A stretch of DNA of 18,638 bases from CBFDBT01 sp965603115 (GTDB lineage: Bacteria > Pseudomonadota > Alphaproteobacteria > Sphingomonadales > Kordiimonadaceae): positions 1 to 18,638 of the forward strand of contig CBFDBT010000034.1 of assembly GCA_965603115.1 (NCBI GenBank), read 5' to 3'. This document shows, piece after piece, positions 1-6,692 of this stretch. Position 1 is the stretch's first letter. Each line of letters opens with the position of its first letter. The translations under genes and the position numbers were made by a program. The notes beneath the pieces are model-generated. The model saw nothing but the letters and a program-made list of their open reading frames with translations, did not search any database and was not told where the DNA came from.

Positions 1-249
1 GAATGTATCAATCGCCTGCTTGGCATTGCCGAGCGTAAACGGCGTGGTGAAAGCTTTAAAACGCGCCACATTCAACTCAGCCAATTTATCAGATATTCCC
101 ATCAGCTTTTTTAAATCAAACTCAGTCATCGTCTTGGCTGTTTTGGCGAGCACTTTCGTATCATTCAGCATTTTAGGCTGAGTGAATTGTCTACGCAAAG
201 CCTCACTCTCAAAATCTAATTTTTTAGCTGGCGATAATAAAATGAGCAT
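1..249 (-). CDS. yaaA: Peroxide stress protein YaaA (DUF328), N-terminal 83 residues only
   Basis: This is the first 83 codons of a gene that runs off the left edge of the window. The translated start, MLILLSPAKKLDF, and the later stretch ISDKLAELNVARF match the conserved N-terminus of the YaaA/DUF328 family, which in E. coli reads MLILISPAKTLDY and ISDKLAGINAARF. In E. coli the family limits intracellular iron-driven damage during peroxide stress and has been shown to bind DNA. The ATG at 249-247 lies one base past the TGA stop (253-251) of the upstream MFS transporter. Its Shine-Dalgarno sequence AGGAG is inside the last codons of that gene, so the two are almost certainly co-transcribed and translationally coupled. 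The family is normally about 255 residues, so roughly two thirds is missing from view. The family call is firm; the cellular role is by homology. Confidence 0.93.
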   Translation of the reverse strand, partial: MLILLSPAKKLDFESEALRRQFTQPKMLNDTKVLAKTAKTMTEFDLKKLMGISDKLAELNVARFKAFTTPFTLGNAKQAIDTF

Positions 250-250
250 A

Positions 251-1459
251 TCAACTCCTAAGTTTTTCATGATCAATATCACGTTGGTGAGAAAAGGCAT
301 ATAATATCGTAAATATACTGGTAATTGCCAAAATGGCTATTGCAATTTGAATAAGGGATACCCAGCCTAAATAATATAGGACCGCACCGGCGCTTAAACT
401 AGCCGCGCCCTGACAAATATAAACTAGGGTTTCATTTAATCCCTGCACTTTGGATTTTTCGCTACTCTTATAGGACCTAACAAGTAAAGATGTGCCACCT
501 ATGAAACAGAAATTCCAGCCAATACCAAGAAAGGCAAGCGCTATTGAAAAATTCTCAATCTGAACATCCATATATGCAACAACAAGAGCTGCGGCCAACA
601 AAACATGTCCACTGAGCAATATCTTTACAACACCAAATCGATCAATCAAATATCCAGTAAACAAACTCGGTAAAAACATAGCTATCACATGACCTTGAAT
701 AACATGCTTGGACACGTCAGGGCCAAATCCGCATATTTCCATCGCAAGCGGCGTTGCCGACATCACAAAGCTCATTATAGCAAAACCTGCAGCACTATTT
801 AGAACCGCAGCAAGAAAAACCTTTTGGCGCATAATTTTAGACAGTGGTCGTGGGGTAGCTGCGATTATCTGCTCTTCATTCACCACAGGTGCACGAAGTT
901 CCAAGCGGCTTATTGGCAATAGAGCGCACAAAATAATGAAAGCTATAAAAAGAAAGGAACCCATATAAATATTTGGCTGGAAGATTTCCATAAAAATTCC
1001 AGTGATTGAAGGCGCAACAATCGCCGCCAAAAGCCCGCCCAGCATAACAGTTGACACGGCTATACCACTTTCATTTTCAGGCATACTTTCGATAGCTGCA
1101 AATCGATAATATTGACCGCTAGCAGAAAAAATTCCAATGCAAGCGACACCCACACACAACAACCAGAATAATGATAACCAAATTGCTGCAAAAGAAATTA
1201 AAGCCCCTACTATTCCGAAAGCAATTCCTAGAAAAAAACCGGCTTTACGAGAGTGCCGACCCATAAAACCGGATATCATCCCTGTTGTCACAGCCGTAGC
1301 AAGAATAGTGAGTGCAATAGGCAGTGTCGCCAGAGCTGGAGAGGGCGCCAGTATTTTACCTGCAAGACCTGCGTAGGTTACAACGGTCATAGTGGTACTG
1401 AGCAAGCAAGCTTGTGCTAAAGCTAAAAGATAAACATTAAAATTTATTTTTGCGGGCAT
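251..1459 (-). CDS. Major facilitator superfamily transporter, 12 predicted membrane segments
   Basis: A 402-residue, very hydrophobic protein with about twelve membrane segments by eye, split into two six-helix halves by a charged loop around residues 190-215 (RLELRAPVVNEEQ to TPRPLSKIMRQK). A degenerate MFS motif A is visible in the loop between helices 2 and 3 (GFMGRHSRKAG, about residues 64-74), with a second GYLIDRFG motif in the equivalent loop of the C-terminal half. That pattern is diagnostic of an MFS carrier in the inner membrane. Substrate and direction cannot be read from the sequence; drug/metabolite efflux-type carriers are the closest general resemblance. The ATG at 1459 has a good ribosome binding site (GAGGAA). 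It is the first gene of a two-gene unit with yaaA, diverging from the PLP enzyme at 1609. Confidence 0.9.
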   Translation of the reverse strand: MPAKINFNVYLLALAQACLLSTTMTVVTYAGLAGKILAPSPALATLPIALTILATAVTTGMISGFMGRHSRKAGFFLGIAFGIVGALISFAAIWLSLFWLLCVGVACIGIFSASGQYYRFAAIESMPENESGIAVSTVMLGGLLAAIVAPSITGIFMEIFQPNIYMGSFLFIAFIILCALLPISRLELRAPVVNEEQIIAATPRPLSKIMRQKVFLAAVLNSAAGFAIMSFVMSATPLAMEICGFGPDVSKHVIQGHVIAMFLPSLFTGYLIDRFGVVKILLSGHVLLAAALVVAYMDVQIENFSIALAFLGIGWNFCFIGGTSLLVRSYKSSEKSKVQGLNETLVYICQGAASLSAGAVLYYLGWVSLIQIAIAILAITSIFTILYAFSHQRDIDHEKLRS

Positions 1460-1608
1460 ATATTCCTCATAATGTTGCCTTTCTTAAAGCCTGTTTCATG
1501 AAGTTATGCAAGGGTAAAGCTGGCAGGAGAAAAAGTGGTTGCAAAAGAAACCATTTTAGCAGAGAACAGACATTAAGCATATGAATGATAATGCAAAGGA
1601 TAGTGTCC
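1460..1608. other. Divergent intergenic region between the MFS gene and the PLP enzyme gene
   Basis: These 149 bases separate two divergently transcribed genes and so must hold promoters for both. I see no convincing -35/-10 pair on either strand; TTGCA-containing hexamers at 1539-1544 (plus) and near 1508 (minus) are the nearest to a -35 element but lack a good -10 at proper spacing. Two in-frame ATGs (1581 is out of frame, 1585 in frame) precede the chosen start of the downstream gene. The ribosome binding site AAAGGA at 1595-1600 supports the start at 1609. Confidence 0.4.
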
Positions 1609-2895
1609 ATGACAGTTTCAAAGAAAGACTACCGAAGAAAAGAAATTGAGGGAAAAGTGCTCAAGCCAGAGACGCAAATGATGGGCTATGGCTATGACCC
1701 AATGCTATCAGAGGGGTCTTTAAAGCCACCTATCTTCATGACATCAACCTTTGTCTTTGAAACAGCAGAAGACGGCAAAGATTTTTTTGCACTGGCTTAT
1801 GGCAAGCGCAGCCCAGAAGAAGGCGAAAAACCAGGTCTCATTTATTCTCGCATTAACAACCCCAACCTTGAAGTATTAGAAGATCGGCTGGCTATCTGGG
1901 AAGGCGCGGAAAAAGCCCTGACTTTCTCTTCTGGTATGGCAGCTATCTCCACAAGCCTATGGGCCTACTTAAGACCCGGAGATGTTATTATACATTCTGC
2001 GCCAATTTATGGTGGGTCAGAATTTTTGATCCGCAATATACTGCCCGAATATGGCATCAGCTCTATAGAATTTGAGGCTGGCGGCGAAACCCATACGTTG
2101 CCCAGCATCGAAGACGCTACGAAATCTGGTCGTGTCTCGGTTATTTATGCCGAAACACCCGCCAACCCAACCAATGCCCTCATTGACCTTAAAGCCTGTG
2201 TAGCACTGGCTGATGAGCTAGGCAAAGTAACAGGCCACAGACCGGTTGTTATGGTTGATAATACGTTTTTAGGTCCTTTATGGCAAAAGCCACTCGATCT
2301 TGGTGTTGATCTGGTGATTTACTCCCTAACAAAATATATAGCTGGCCATTCAGATGTTGTGGCTGGGGCTGTATGTGGAAGCGCAGATAACATTGCCCCT
2401 GTGCAAGGTTTCAGAACTATCCTCGGCACCATGTGTGACCCCCATACTGGTTGGCTGATCATGCGCAGCATGGAAACGCTAAAACTACGCATGACAGCAT
2501 CCAACCAAAATGCCGCGATAATTGCGGATTATCTCAACGCACATGAAAATGTAAATAAGGTTTATTATCTTGGGTATTTGACCGAAAAAGATGCTTCATA
2601 TAGCGTTTATAAAGACCAATGCCTAGCACCCGGTTCGACATTTGCCTTTGATGTAAATGGCGGCGAAGCTGAAGCCTTTAAAGTTCTCAACAGTTTAAAA
2701 CTTATCAAACTAGCTGTGAGCCTTGGCGGGACAGAAAGCCTGATAGAACACCCTTTTGCTATGACCCACGCTGATGTTCCTGATGAAGTAAAAATGCGAC
2801 AAGGGATAACACCCTCTATGATCCGTATTTCAGTCGGCATCGAAGACCCGGAAGACCTTATCGCTGATCTAGCCCAGGCTCTGTCTCAGGTATAA
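1609..2895 (+). CDS. Cystathionine gamma-synthase / methionine gamma-lyase family PLP-dependent enzyme
   Basis: A fold-type I PLP enzyme of the Cys/Met metabolism family, 428 residues. Visible family features, numbered from the chosen start, are YSRINNPN (79-86; Tyr and Arg reach the PLP phosphate of the partner subunit), the SSGMAA motif (107-112), the PLP-stacking Tyr at 134 (IYGGSE), the aspartate in VDNTF (217) and the PLP lysine at 242 in YSLTKYIAGHSD. The C-terminus (RISVGIEDPEDLIADL) is typical. The start at 1609 is chosen because AAAGGA lies 8 bases upstream; an in-frame ATG at 1585 has no comparable site. Members transform cystathionine, O-acyl-homoserine or methionine. The cysteine present in bacterial methionine gamma-lyases after the LYG motif is Gly here (YGGSE), so methionine gamma-lyase activity should not be assumed. 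It converges on the histidine kinase gene with 41 bases between stops. Confidence 0.9.
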   Translation: MTVSKKDYRRKEIEGKVLKPETQMMGYGYDPMLSEGSLKPPIFMTSTFVFETAEDGKDFFALAYGKRSPEEGEKPGLIYSRINNPNLEVLEDRLAIWEGAEKALTFSSGMAAISTSLWAYLRPGDVIIHSAPIYGGSEFLIRNILPEYGISSIEFEAGGETHTLPSIEDATKSGRVSVIYAETPANPTNALIDLKACVALADELGKVTGHRPVVMVDNTFLGPLWQKPLDLGVDLVIYSLTKYIAGHSDVVAGAVCGSADNIAPVQGFRTILGTMCDPHTGWLIMRSMETLKLRMTASNQNAAIIADYLNAHENVNKVYYLGYLTEKDASYSVYKDQCLAPGSTFAFDVNGGEAEAFKVLNSLKLIKLAVSLGGTESLIEHPFAMTHADVPDEVKMRQGITPSMIRISVGIEDPEDLIADLAQALSQV

Positions 2896-2936
2896 CTACA
2901 AAAGGCCGCAAGTCGCCTCCTTATAGAGGAGAAGAG

Positions 2937-4499
2937 TTAAATTACCCGACTTTTTGGAAATTTAATCGTAATTGTTGTCCCAATACTCTCAACAGAATTC
3001 ACCTCAATAGTGCCATCATGTTTAGCGACAAAGGTGCTGACGAGCGAAAGCCCAAGTCCTGTGCCTTCATGACTGCGACTATGCGCACTAGATGACCTGA
3101 TAAAAGGAGAGAAAACTAGCTCCTGCTCCCCATCTGGAATACCAATGCCCGTATCACTTACACTGATTACCACCCCACCTTCAGGCGACCTCTTAGCAAC
3201 CAGAGAGACTTTTCCTTCTCCCGCTGGTGTAAATTTTATCGCATTCGACAGCAAATTTAAAACGGCCTGTTTAAGGCGTAGACGGTCCCCTTTAATCATG
3301 GGCATATTTTCTTCAATTTCCATGACAAACTTCAAATTTTTCTGAGTAGCTTGACCACTCATCAAAGACTTACTCTCATTACAAAGGTCCGTTATGTTTA
3401 CATCTTCATTTTCGATATTCACTTCATCTGCTTCCACCTTAGCCAGATCAAGCACTTCTCCCAGCAGCTCGGACAGATGTTGACTAGATGTGCGAATATC
3501 ATCCAAATACTCTTTGTATTTACTGTTTTCTATAGGGCCAAATACCTCGTCGGCCATAACGGAGGAAAAGCCAATGATCGCATTGAGAGGCGTTCTAAGC
3601 TCATGACTAACATTGGCTAGAAATACACTCTTGGCGCGGTTAGCCGCTTCGGCTTGCTCTTTTGTCCGCAACAATTCTTTCGAGCCTTGTGTCGTGCGCT
3701 CAACTTCTTGTTCTAGTTCCCATGTGCGACGACGCAAAGCATCTTCAGAGGCCTCAAGGGCTTTGTTAGTGAACTGTAAATTTTCCACTGATGACCTAGT
3801 TGTATCTAAAGCAAGATTAAATCCATTTACCAATATTCCCAACTCATCATTTTCATGCCCTGGCGGCAATGCTACGCGTTTCGACCCAGGCTCCCCTGGC
3901 TCAATATTAGCAAGTTTTGTTGTTAAGTTAGTGAGCGGCCTTGTTAACTGGAAATAGAAAACAACGTACAAAAGCCCCACCAAAATCATATTTCGAATGA
4001 GGACACTAAAAAAAGTTGTGACAGATCTCTCAAAGAAACTCTGAAGACCAACCGCTTTGTCAACCACGACCTGTAACTGGCCTGACTGGTCTGCATTTGG
4101 CTGGCGCAAATATAAGGGGCGCTCATAGTGAACGGCTTTACTAGAAAATTTATTAGATATACGCTTGTATATTGTATCAACTTTAATCGTTTTTTGCTCA
4201 CTGGTCGCCATAGCACTACCAGTTTCATCGACAATACGCGCTTGGATAATATAGTCATATTCCAACAGGCCTGAGACCACCTCTTCAGCCAGTTGCTCGT
4301 CAATAATATGCACAGCACGGGTCGCAGCTTTCATAGCGACATCTAAACTTCTATTAACAGCTCCATCAAATTGTTCTTCTTCATCAAGGTAGTCGAGATA
4401 GATTTGCCCAAGTGAAAGTACAATACCTAAAAGGAAGGCTATTATCACACCTGTTCGAGCAAGCTTGTAGGATAATCTATTCGTCCAATGTAATTGCAT
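2937..4499 (-). CDS. Membrane-bound sensor histidine kinase, last gene of the six-gene unit, no adjacent response regulator
   Basis: A 520-residue transmembrane histidine kinase. Order of parts: membrane helix at about 13-32, extracytoplasmic sensor region 33-160 with no recognised fold, second helix at about 162-184, HAMP-like segment 185-237, a coiled-coil linker 238-290, then HisKA and HATPase_c. The phospho-accepting histidine is H299 in FLANVSHELRTPLNAIIGF. The N-box (NLLSNAIKF, 415-423), G1 (DTGIGIP, 449-455) and G2 (EGTGLGLSL, 478-486) are intact, so it should be catalytically active. The kinase core resembles alphaproteobacterial DivJ/PleC-like HisKA domains. There is no receiver domain or neighbouring regulator, so its partner is elsewhere. 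It starts 35 bases after the stop of the glyoxalase gene on the same strand and probably belongs to that operon. Its ribosome binding site is weak. Confidence 0.93.
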   Translation of the reverse strand: MQLHWTNRLSYKLARTGVIIAFLLGIVLSLGQIYLDYLDEEEQFDGAVNRSLDVAMKAATRAVHIIDEQLAEEVVSGLLEYDYIIQARIVDETGSAMATSEQKTIKVDTIYKRISNKFSSKAVHYERPLYLRQPNADQSGQLQVVVDKAVGLQSFFERSVTTFFSVLIRNMILVGLLYVVFYFQLTRPLTNLTTKLANIEPGEPGSKRVALPPGHENDELGILVNGFNLALDTTRSSVENLQFTNKALEASEDALRRRTWELEQEVERTTQGSKELLRTKEQAEAANRAKSVFLANVSHELRTPLNAIIGFSSVMADEVFGPIENSKYKEYLDDIRTSSQHLSELLGEVLDLAKVEADEVNIENEDVNITDLCNESKSLMSGQATQKNLKFVMEIEENMPMIKGDRLRLKQAVLNLLSNAIKFTPAGEGKVSLVAKRSPEGGVVISVSDTGIGIPDGEQELVFSPFIRSSSAHSRSHEGTGLGLSLVSTFVAKHDGTIEVNSVESIGTTITIKFPKSRVI

Positions 4500-4534
4500 T
4501 TATTCTCTAGCCTTAATCATGGTAACATAGAGTA

Positions 4535-4954
4535 TTACCATTCCCCAATATTAGGCATATCCACCCACGGTTCACATATCTCTAGGGCCTTCCCCATCTG
4601 TAATATCTCAATTGAGATACCGTCAGGTGATTTTACGAAAGCCATTCTTCCATCGCGTGGCGGCCGATTAATAATCACCCCTTTGTCCATTAAGCTCTGG
4701 CAATAATCATAAACATTATCAACTGCATAAGCTAGATGGCCAAAATTTCTTCCTCCATCATACTCTTGCAAATCCCAATTAAAAGTTAATTCCACTTCTG
4801 GGCCGTCATCACCATCAGCTTTTAAAAAGATCAAAGAAAAGCGCGCATCTTCAAAATCCATGCGCCTCACCTCTATCAGTCCAAGCTTTTCGCAGTAAAA
4901 ATCAAGAGATTCCTCAAGGTTTTTAACCCTGACCATTGTATGGAGATATTTCAT
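4535..4954 (-). CDS. gloA: Lactoylglutathione lyase (glyoxalase I), VOC superfamily
   Basis: A 139-residue single-domain VOC protein that converts the hemithioacetal of methylglyoxal and glutathione to S-lactoylglutathione in the cytosol. All four metal ligands of E. coli GloA (H5, E56, H74, E122) have counterparts: H5 in YLHTMVRV, E55 in VELTFNW, H73 in FGHLAYAV and E116 in GISIEIL. The segment LDFYCEKLGL is typical of the family. E. coli GloA is about 135 residues, so the length fits. Because the full ligand set and the ELTFNW motif are present, glyoxalase I is preferred over another VOC lyase or dioxygenase. The gene begins 7 bases after the stop of the sulfoxide reductase gene, in the middle of the six-gene unit. 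That implies methylglyoxal or another 2-oxoaldehyde is relevant to the pathway, which is inference. Confidence 0.92.
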   Translation of the reverse strand: MKYLHTMVRVKNLEESLDFYCEKLGLIEVRRMDFEDARFSLIFLKADGDDGPEVELTFNWDLQEYDGGRNFGHLAYAVDNVYDYCQSLMDKGVIINRPPRDGRMAFVKSPDGISIEILQMGKALEICEPWVDMPNIGEW

Positions 4955-4961
4955 AAATCAC

Positions 4962-5435
4962 TCAAACCTTTCCAAAAACTGCTTTTAAAATTTTCTCCAG
5001 ATGCGTCTGGTCTATAGTATCAAAAGTCGCTTTATAGACTGAATCCACATCGAAAACTGCAATAATTTGGTTTTTTTTATCATAAACTGGCACAACAATC
5101 TCTGAATTAGTCCTATGATCACAGGCAATATGCCCCGGGTGCACATGAACATCTTCTACAATCACCGTCTTGCCGCTTACGGCTGCCTCACCACAAACTC
5201 CGCGGCCAAAAGCTATGCGCAAACATCCAAGAGTGCCTTGATATGGGCCAACCACCAGTTCATCACCCTTGCTTTGGTCAACAATATAAAACCCCGTCCA
5301 AAAATACCGGTCCGGAAAGGTTTCAGATAACAAACAACTGACAGTCGCCATACGAGCGATAGTGTCATGCTCGCCCTCAAGGACAGAGAGTATCTGTGCT
5401 TCAACCTGTTCATAGAGTGCGGATTTATCGTCCAT
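4962..5435 (-). CDS. msrC: Free L-methionine-(R)-sulfoxide reductase (fRMsr), GAF domain
   Basis: A 157-residue protein made of one GAF domain. It carries the three cysteines of the free-methionine-(R)-sulfoxide reductases (E. coli YebR/MsrC C84, C94, C118) at exactly the same spacing: C71 in GTLGCLRIAFGRGVC, C81 at the end of that motif, and C105 in HIACDHRTNSEIVVP. The aromatic motif YFWTGFYIV (44-52) is also characteristic. The enzyme reduces free, not protein-bound, Met-R-sulfoxide with thioredoxin as electron donor in the cytosol. The gene starts 9 bases after the stop of the aminomethyltransferase-like gene, and its ribosome binding site (AGGA) is partly formed by that stop codon, so the two are co-transcribed. 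Placement with FAD oxidoreductases hints at repair of methionine oxidised by hydrogen peroxide, or at a sulfur-containing substrate; that is inference. Confidence 0.93.
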   Translation of the reverse strand: MDDKSALYEQVEAQILSVLEGEHDTIARMATVSCLLSETFPDRYFWTGFYIVDQSKGDELVVGPYQGTLGCLRIAFGRGVCGEAAVSGKTVIVEDVHVHPGHIACDHRTNSEIVVPVYDKKNQIIAVFDVDSVYKATFDTIDQTHLEKILKAVFGKV

Positions 5436-5444
5436 TAAGCTATC

Positions 5445-6692
5445 CTAAAAGTCAGCGGGGGGCGTCATACGCTTGCGTGGAGGGTCCCAAAAAGGCCCAT
5501 CCACTACAGTGCATTTAGCCCAACGCCTATTCCATTTAAGCTCTTTTTGATAAAAAATCTCAGCCCAGATCGTATCTCCGACTTTACCATGCGGCATATC
5601 TACATACCCCAGCGCAATATTCTTCTTTGCACTCGGCGCCCATGTGGCACATGTTGTAGCCCCAATTGTCTTGCCATCTTCCTTATCAAAGAGATAGGCA
5701 TTAACAGCGGGTTTATTACCTTCAACATCAAGGCGTACAAAACGATAGCGCGAACCTTGCTTTTTCTCTTTCAATAAGGCTCGCCTGCCATTGAACACAC
5801 AATCTTTATCGAGCTTTACCAGCCAATCTAATCCCAACTCATAAGGAGAGCGTGTGTGGCCCGGACGCACAGTTTCAGTTGATGGCATAAAATCGACGCC
5901 CGCTTGGATAAAGCCCGCCTCAATACGCGCCATTTCTAGGGCTTGCCCACCAATCGCGCGCACATTATAATTCTTCCCGGCTTCAAAAATTGCATCCCAA
6001 AGAGCTTCTGCCTGATCGGGGCTAACAAAAAGCTCATAGCCAAGGTCGCCGGTAAAGCCCGTGCGAGAAATCAATATATCGCGCCCTTGAAAATCAAAAA
6101 AGCCGAGATCAAACAGCTTTAAAGTCTCTATATCTTTCAGGCCCATATTTTTCAATATTGTGCAAGTCACCGGCCCTTGAAATGAGAGAGCGGCCACATC
6201 GTCGGTTTCCTCGAAAAACTCAACATCAAAACCAATGGCATTTCGCTTCAATATCTCAAGTTGTCGCTCCTGTGAACAAAGGCGGTAATCATCCTCAGCT
6301 AATCTAAAGAGCGTACCATCATCAATAACCTGCCCCTCATCGTCACACCAAACAGTGTAGGCCACGCGACCCACCTTAATTTTGGTCATGTCCCGCGGAA
6401 CAAGACGGTTGATAAAATTGAGCGCGTCAGGTCCCTTGATACGATATTTAGACATAGGGCTAATATCAAAAACACTAGCGGAGTTCCTGATAGCGAAATA
6501 CTCAAGAGTTGGGCATTCAAGCATTGAAGGCACGGTATAGTCCATCCAGCGATGCCACTGATTAACTCGGTCATGCTCTTTCATTTTTGTGTAAAAAGGC
6601 GTGCGTTTCACCGCAGAGCGATAGCCATCGCCTTCAACGCTGACAGGATTATCGCTTATTGGCGGCACAGGCTTTGGAATTGGATTACTCAT
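5445..6692 (-). CDS. GcvT-fold, folate-dependent aminomethyltransferase/demethylase-like protein
   Basis: A 415-residue member of the glycine-cleavage T-protein family, which transfers a one-carbon unit from a substrate to tetrahydrofolate. Typical segments are FDISPMSKYRIKGPDA (75-90), DEGQVIDDGTLFRL (118-131; D124/D125 lie where T-protein has its catalytic Asp), ISRTGFTGDLGYELFV (208-223, with E220 in the folate pocket region) and EMARIEAGFIQAGVDF (253-268). A short basic N-terminal extension and a Pro-rich tail (WDPPRKRMTPPADF) make it longer than canonical GcvT (about 365). No GcvH or GcvP is nearby, so it is not the glycine cleavage enzyme itself. Relatives include DMSP demethylase DmdA, folate O-demethylases LigM/DesA and the C-terminal part of dimethylglycine/sarcosine dehydrogenases; I cannot choose among them. 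The start overlaps the preceding stop as ATGA, with a strong AAAGGAG site. Confidence 0.88.
   Translation of the reverse strand: MSNPIPKPVPPISDNPVSVEGDGYRSAVKRTPFYTKMKEHDRVNQWHRWMDYTVPSMLECPTLEYFAIRNSASVFDISPMSKYRIKGPDALNFINRLVPRDMTKIKVGRVAYTVWCDDEGQVIDDGTLFRLAEDDYRLCSQERQLEILKRNAIGFDVEFFEETDDVAALSFQGPVTCTILKNMGLKDIETLKLFDLGFFDFQGRDILISRTGFTGDLGYELFVSPDQAEALWDAIFEAGKNYNVRAIGGQALEMARIEAGFIQAGVDFMPSTETVRPGHTRSPYELGLDWLVKLDKDCVFNGRRALLKEKKQGSRYRFVRLDVEGNKPAVNAYLFDKEDGKTIGATTCATWAPSAKKNIALGYVDMPHGKVGDTIWAEIFYQKELKWNRRWAKCTVVDGPFWDPPRKRMTPPADF

Noticed and set aside
2896..2936. A possible terminator between the convergent PLP enzyme and histidine kinase genes
   Set aside because: Only 4-bp stems can be formed (for example CTCC/GGAG or AGGC/GCCT) and no T run follows on either strand.
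5445..6692. Identification of the GcvT-like gene as DMSP demethylase (dmdA)
   Set aside because: The fold matches, but the length and the region around the catalytic Asp are not clearly those of DmdA, and DMSP-specific residues cannot be verified by eye.
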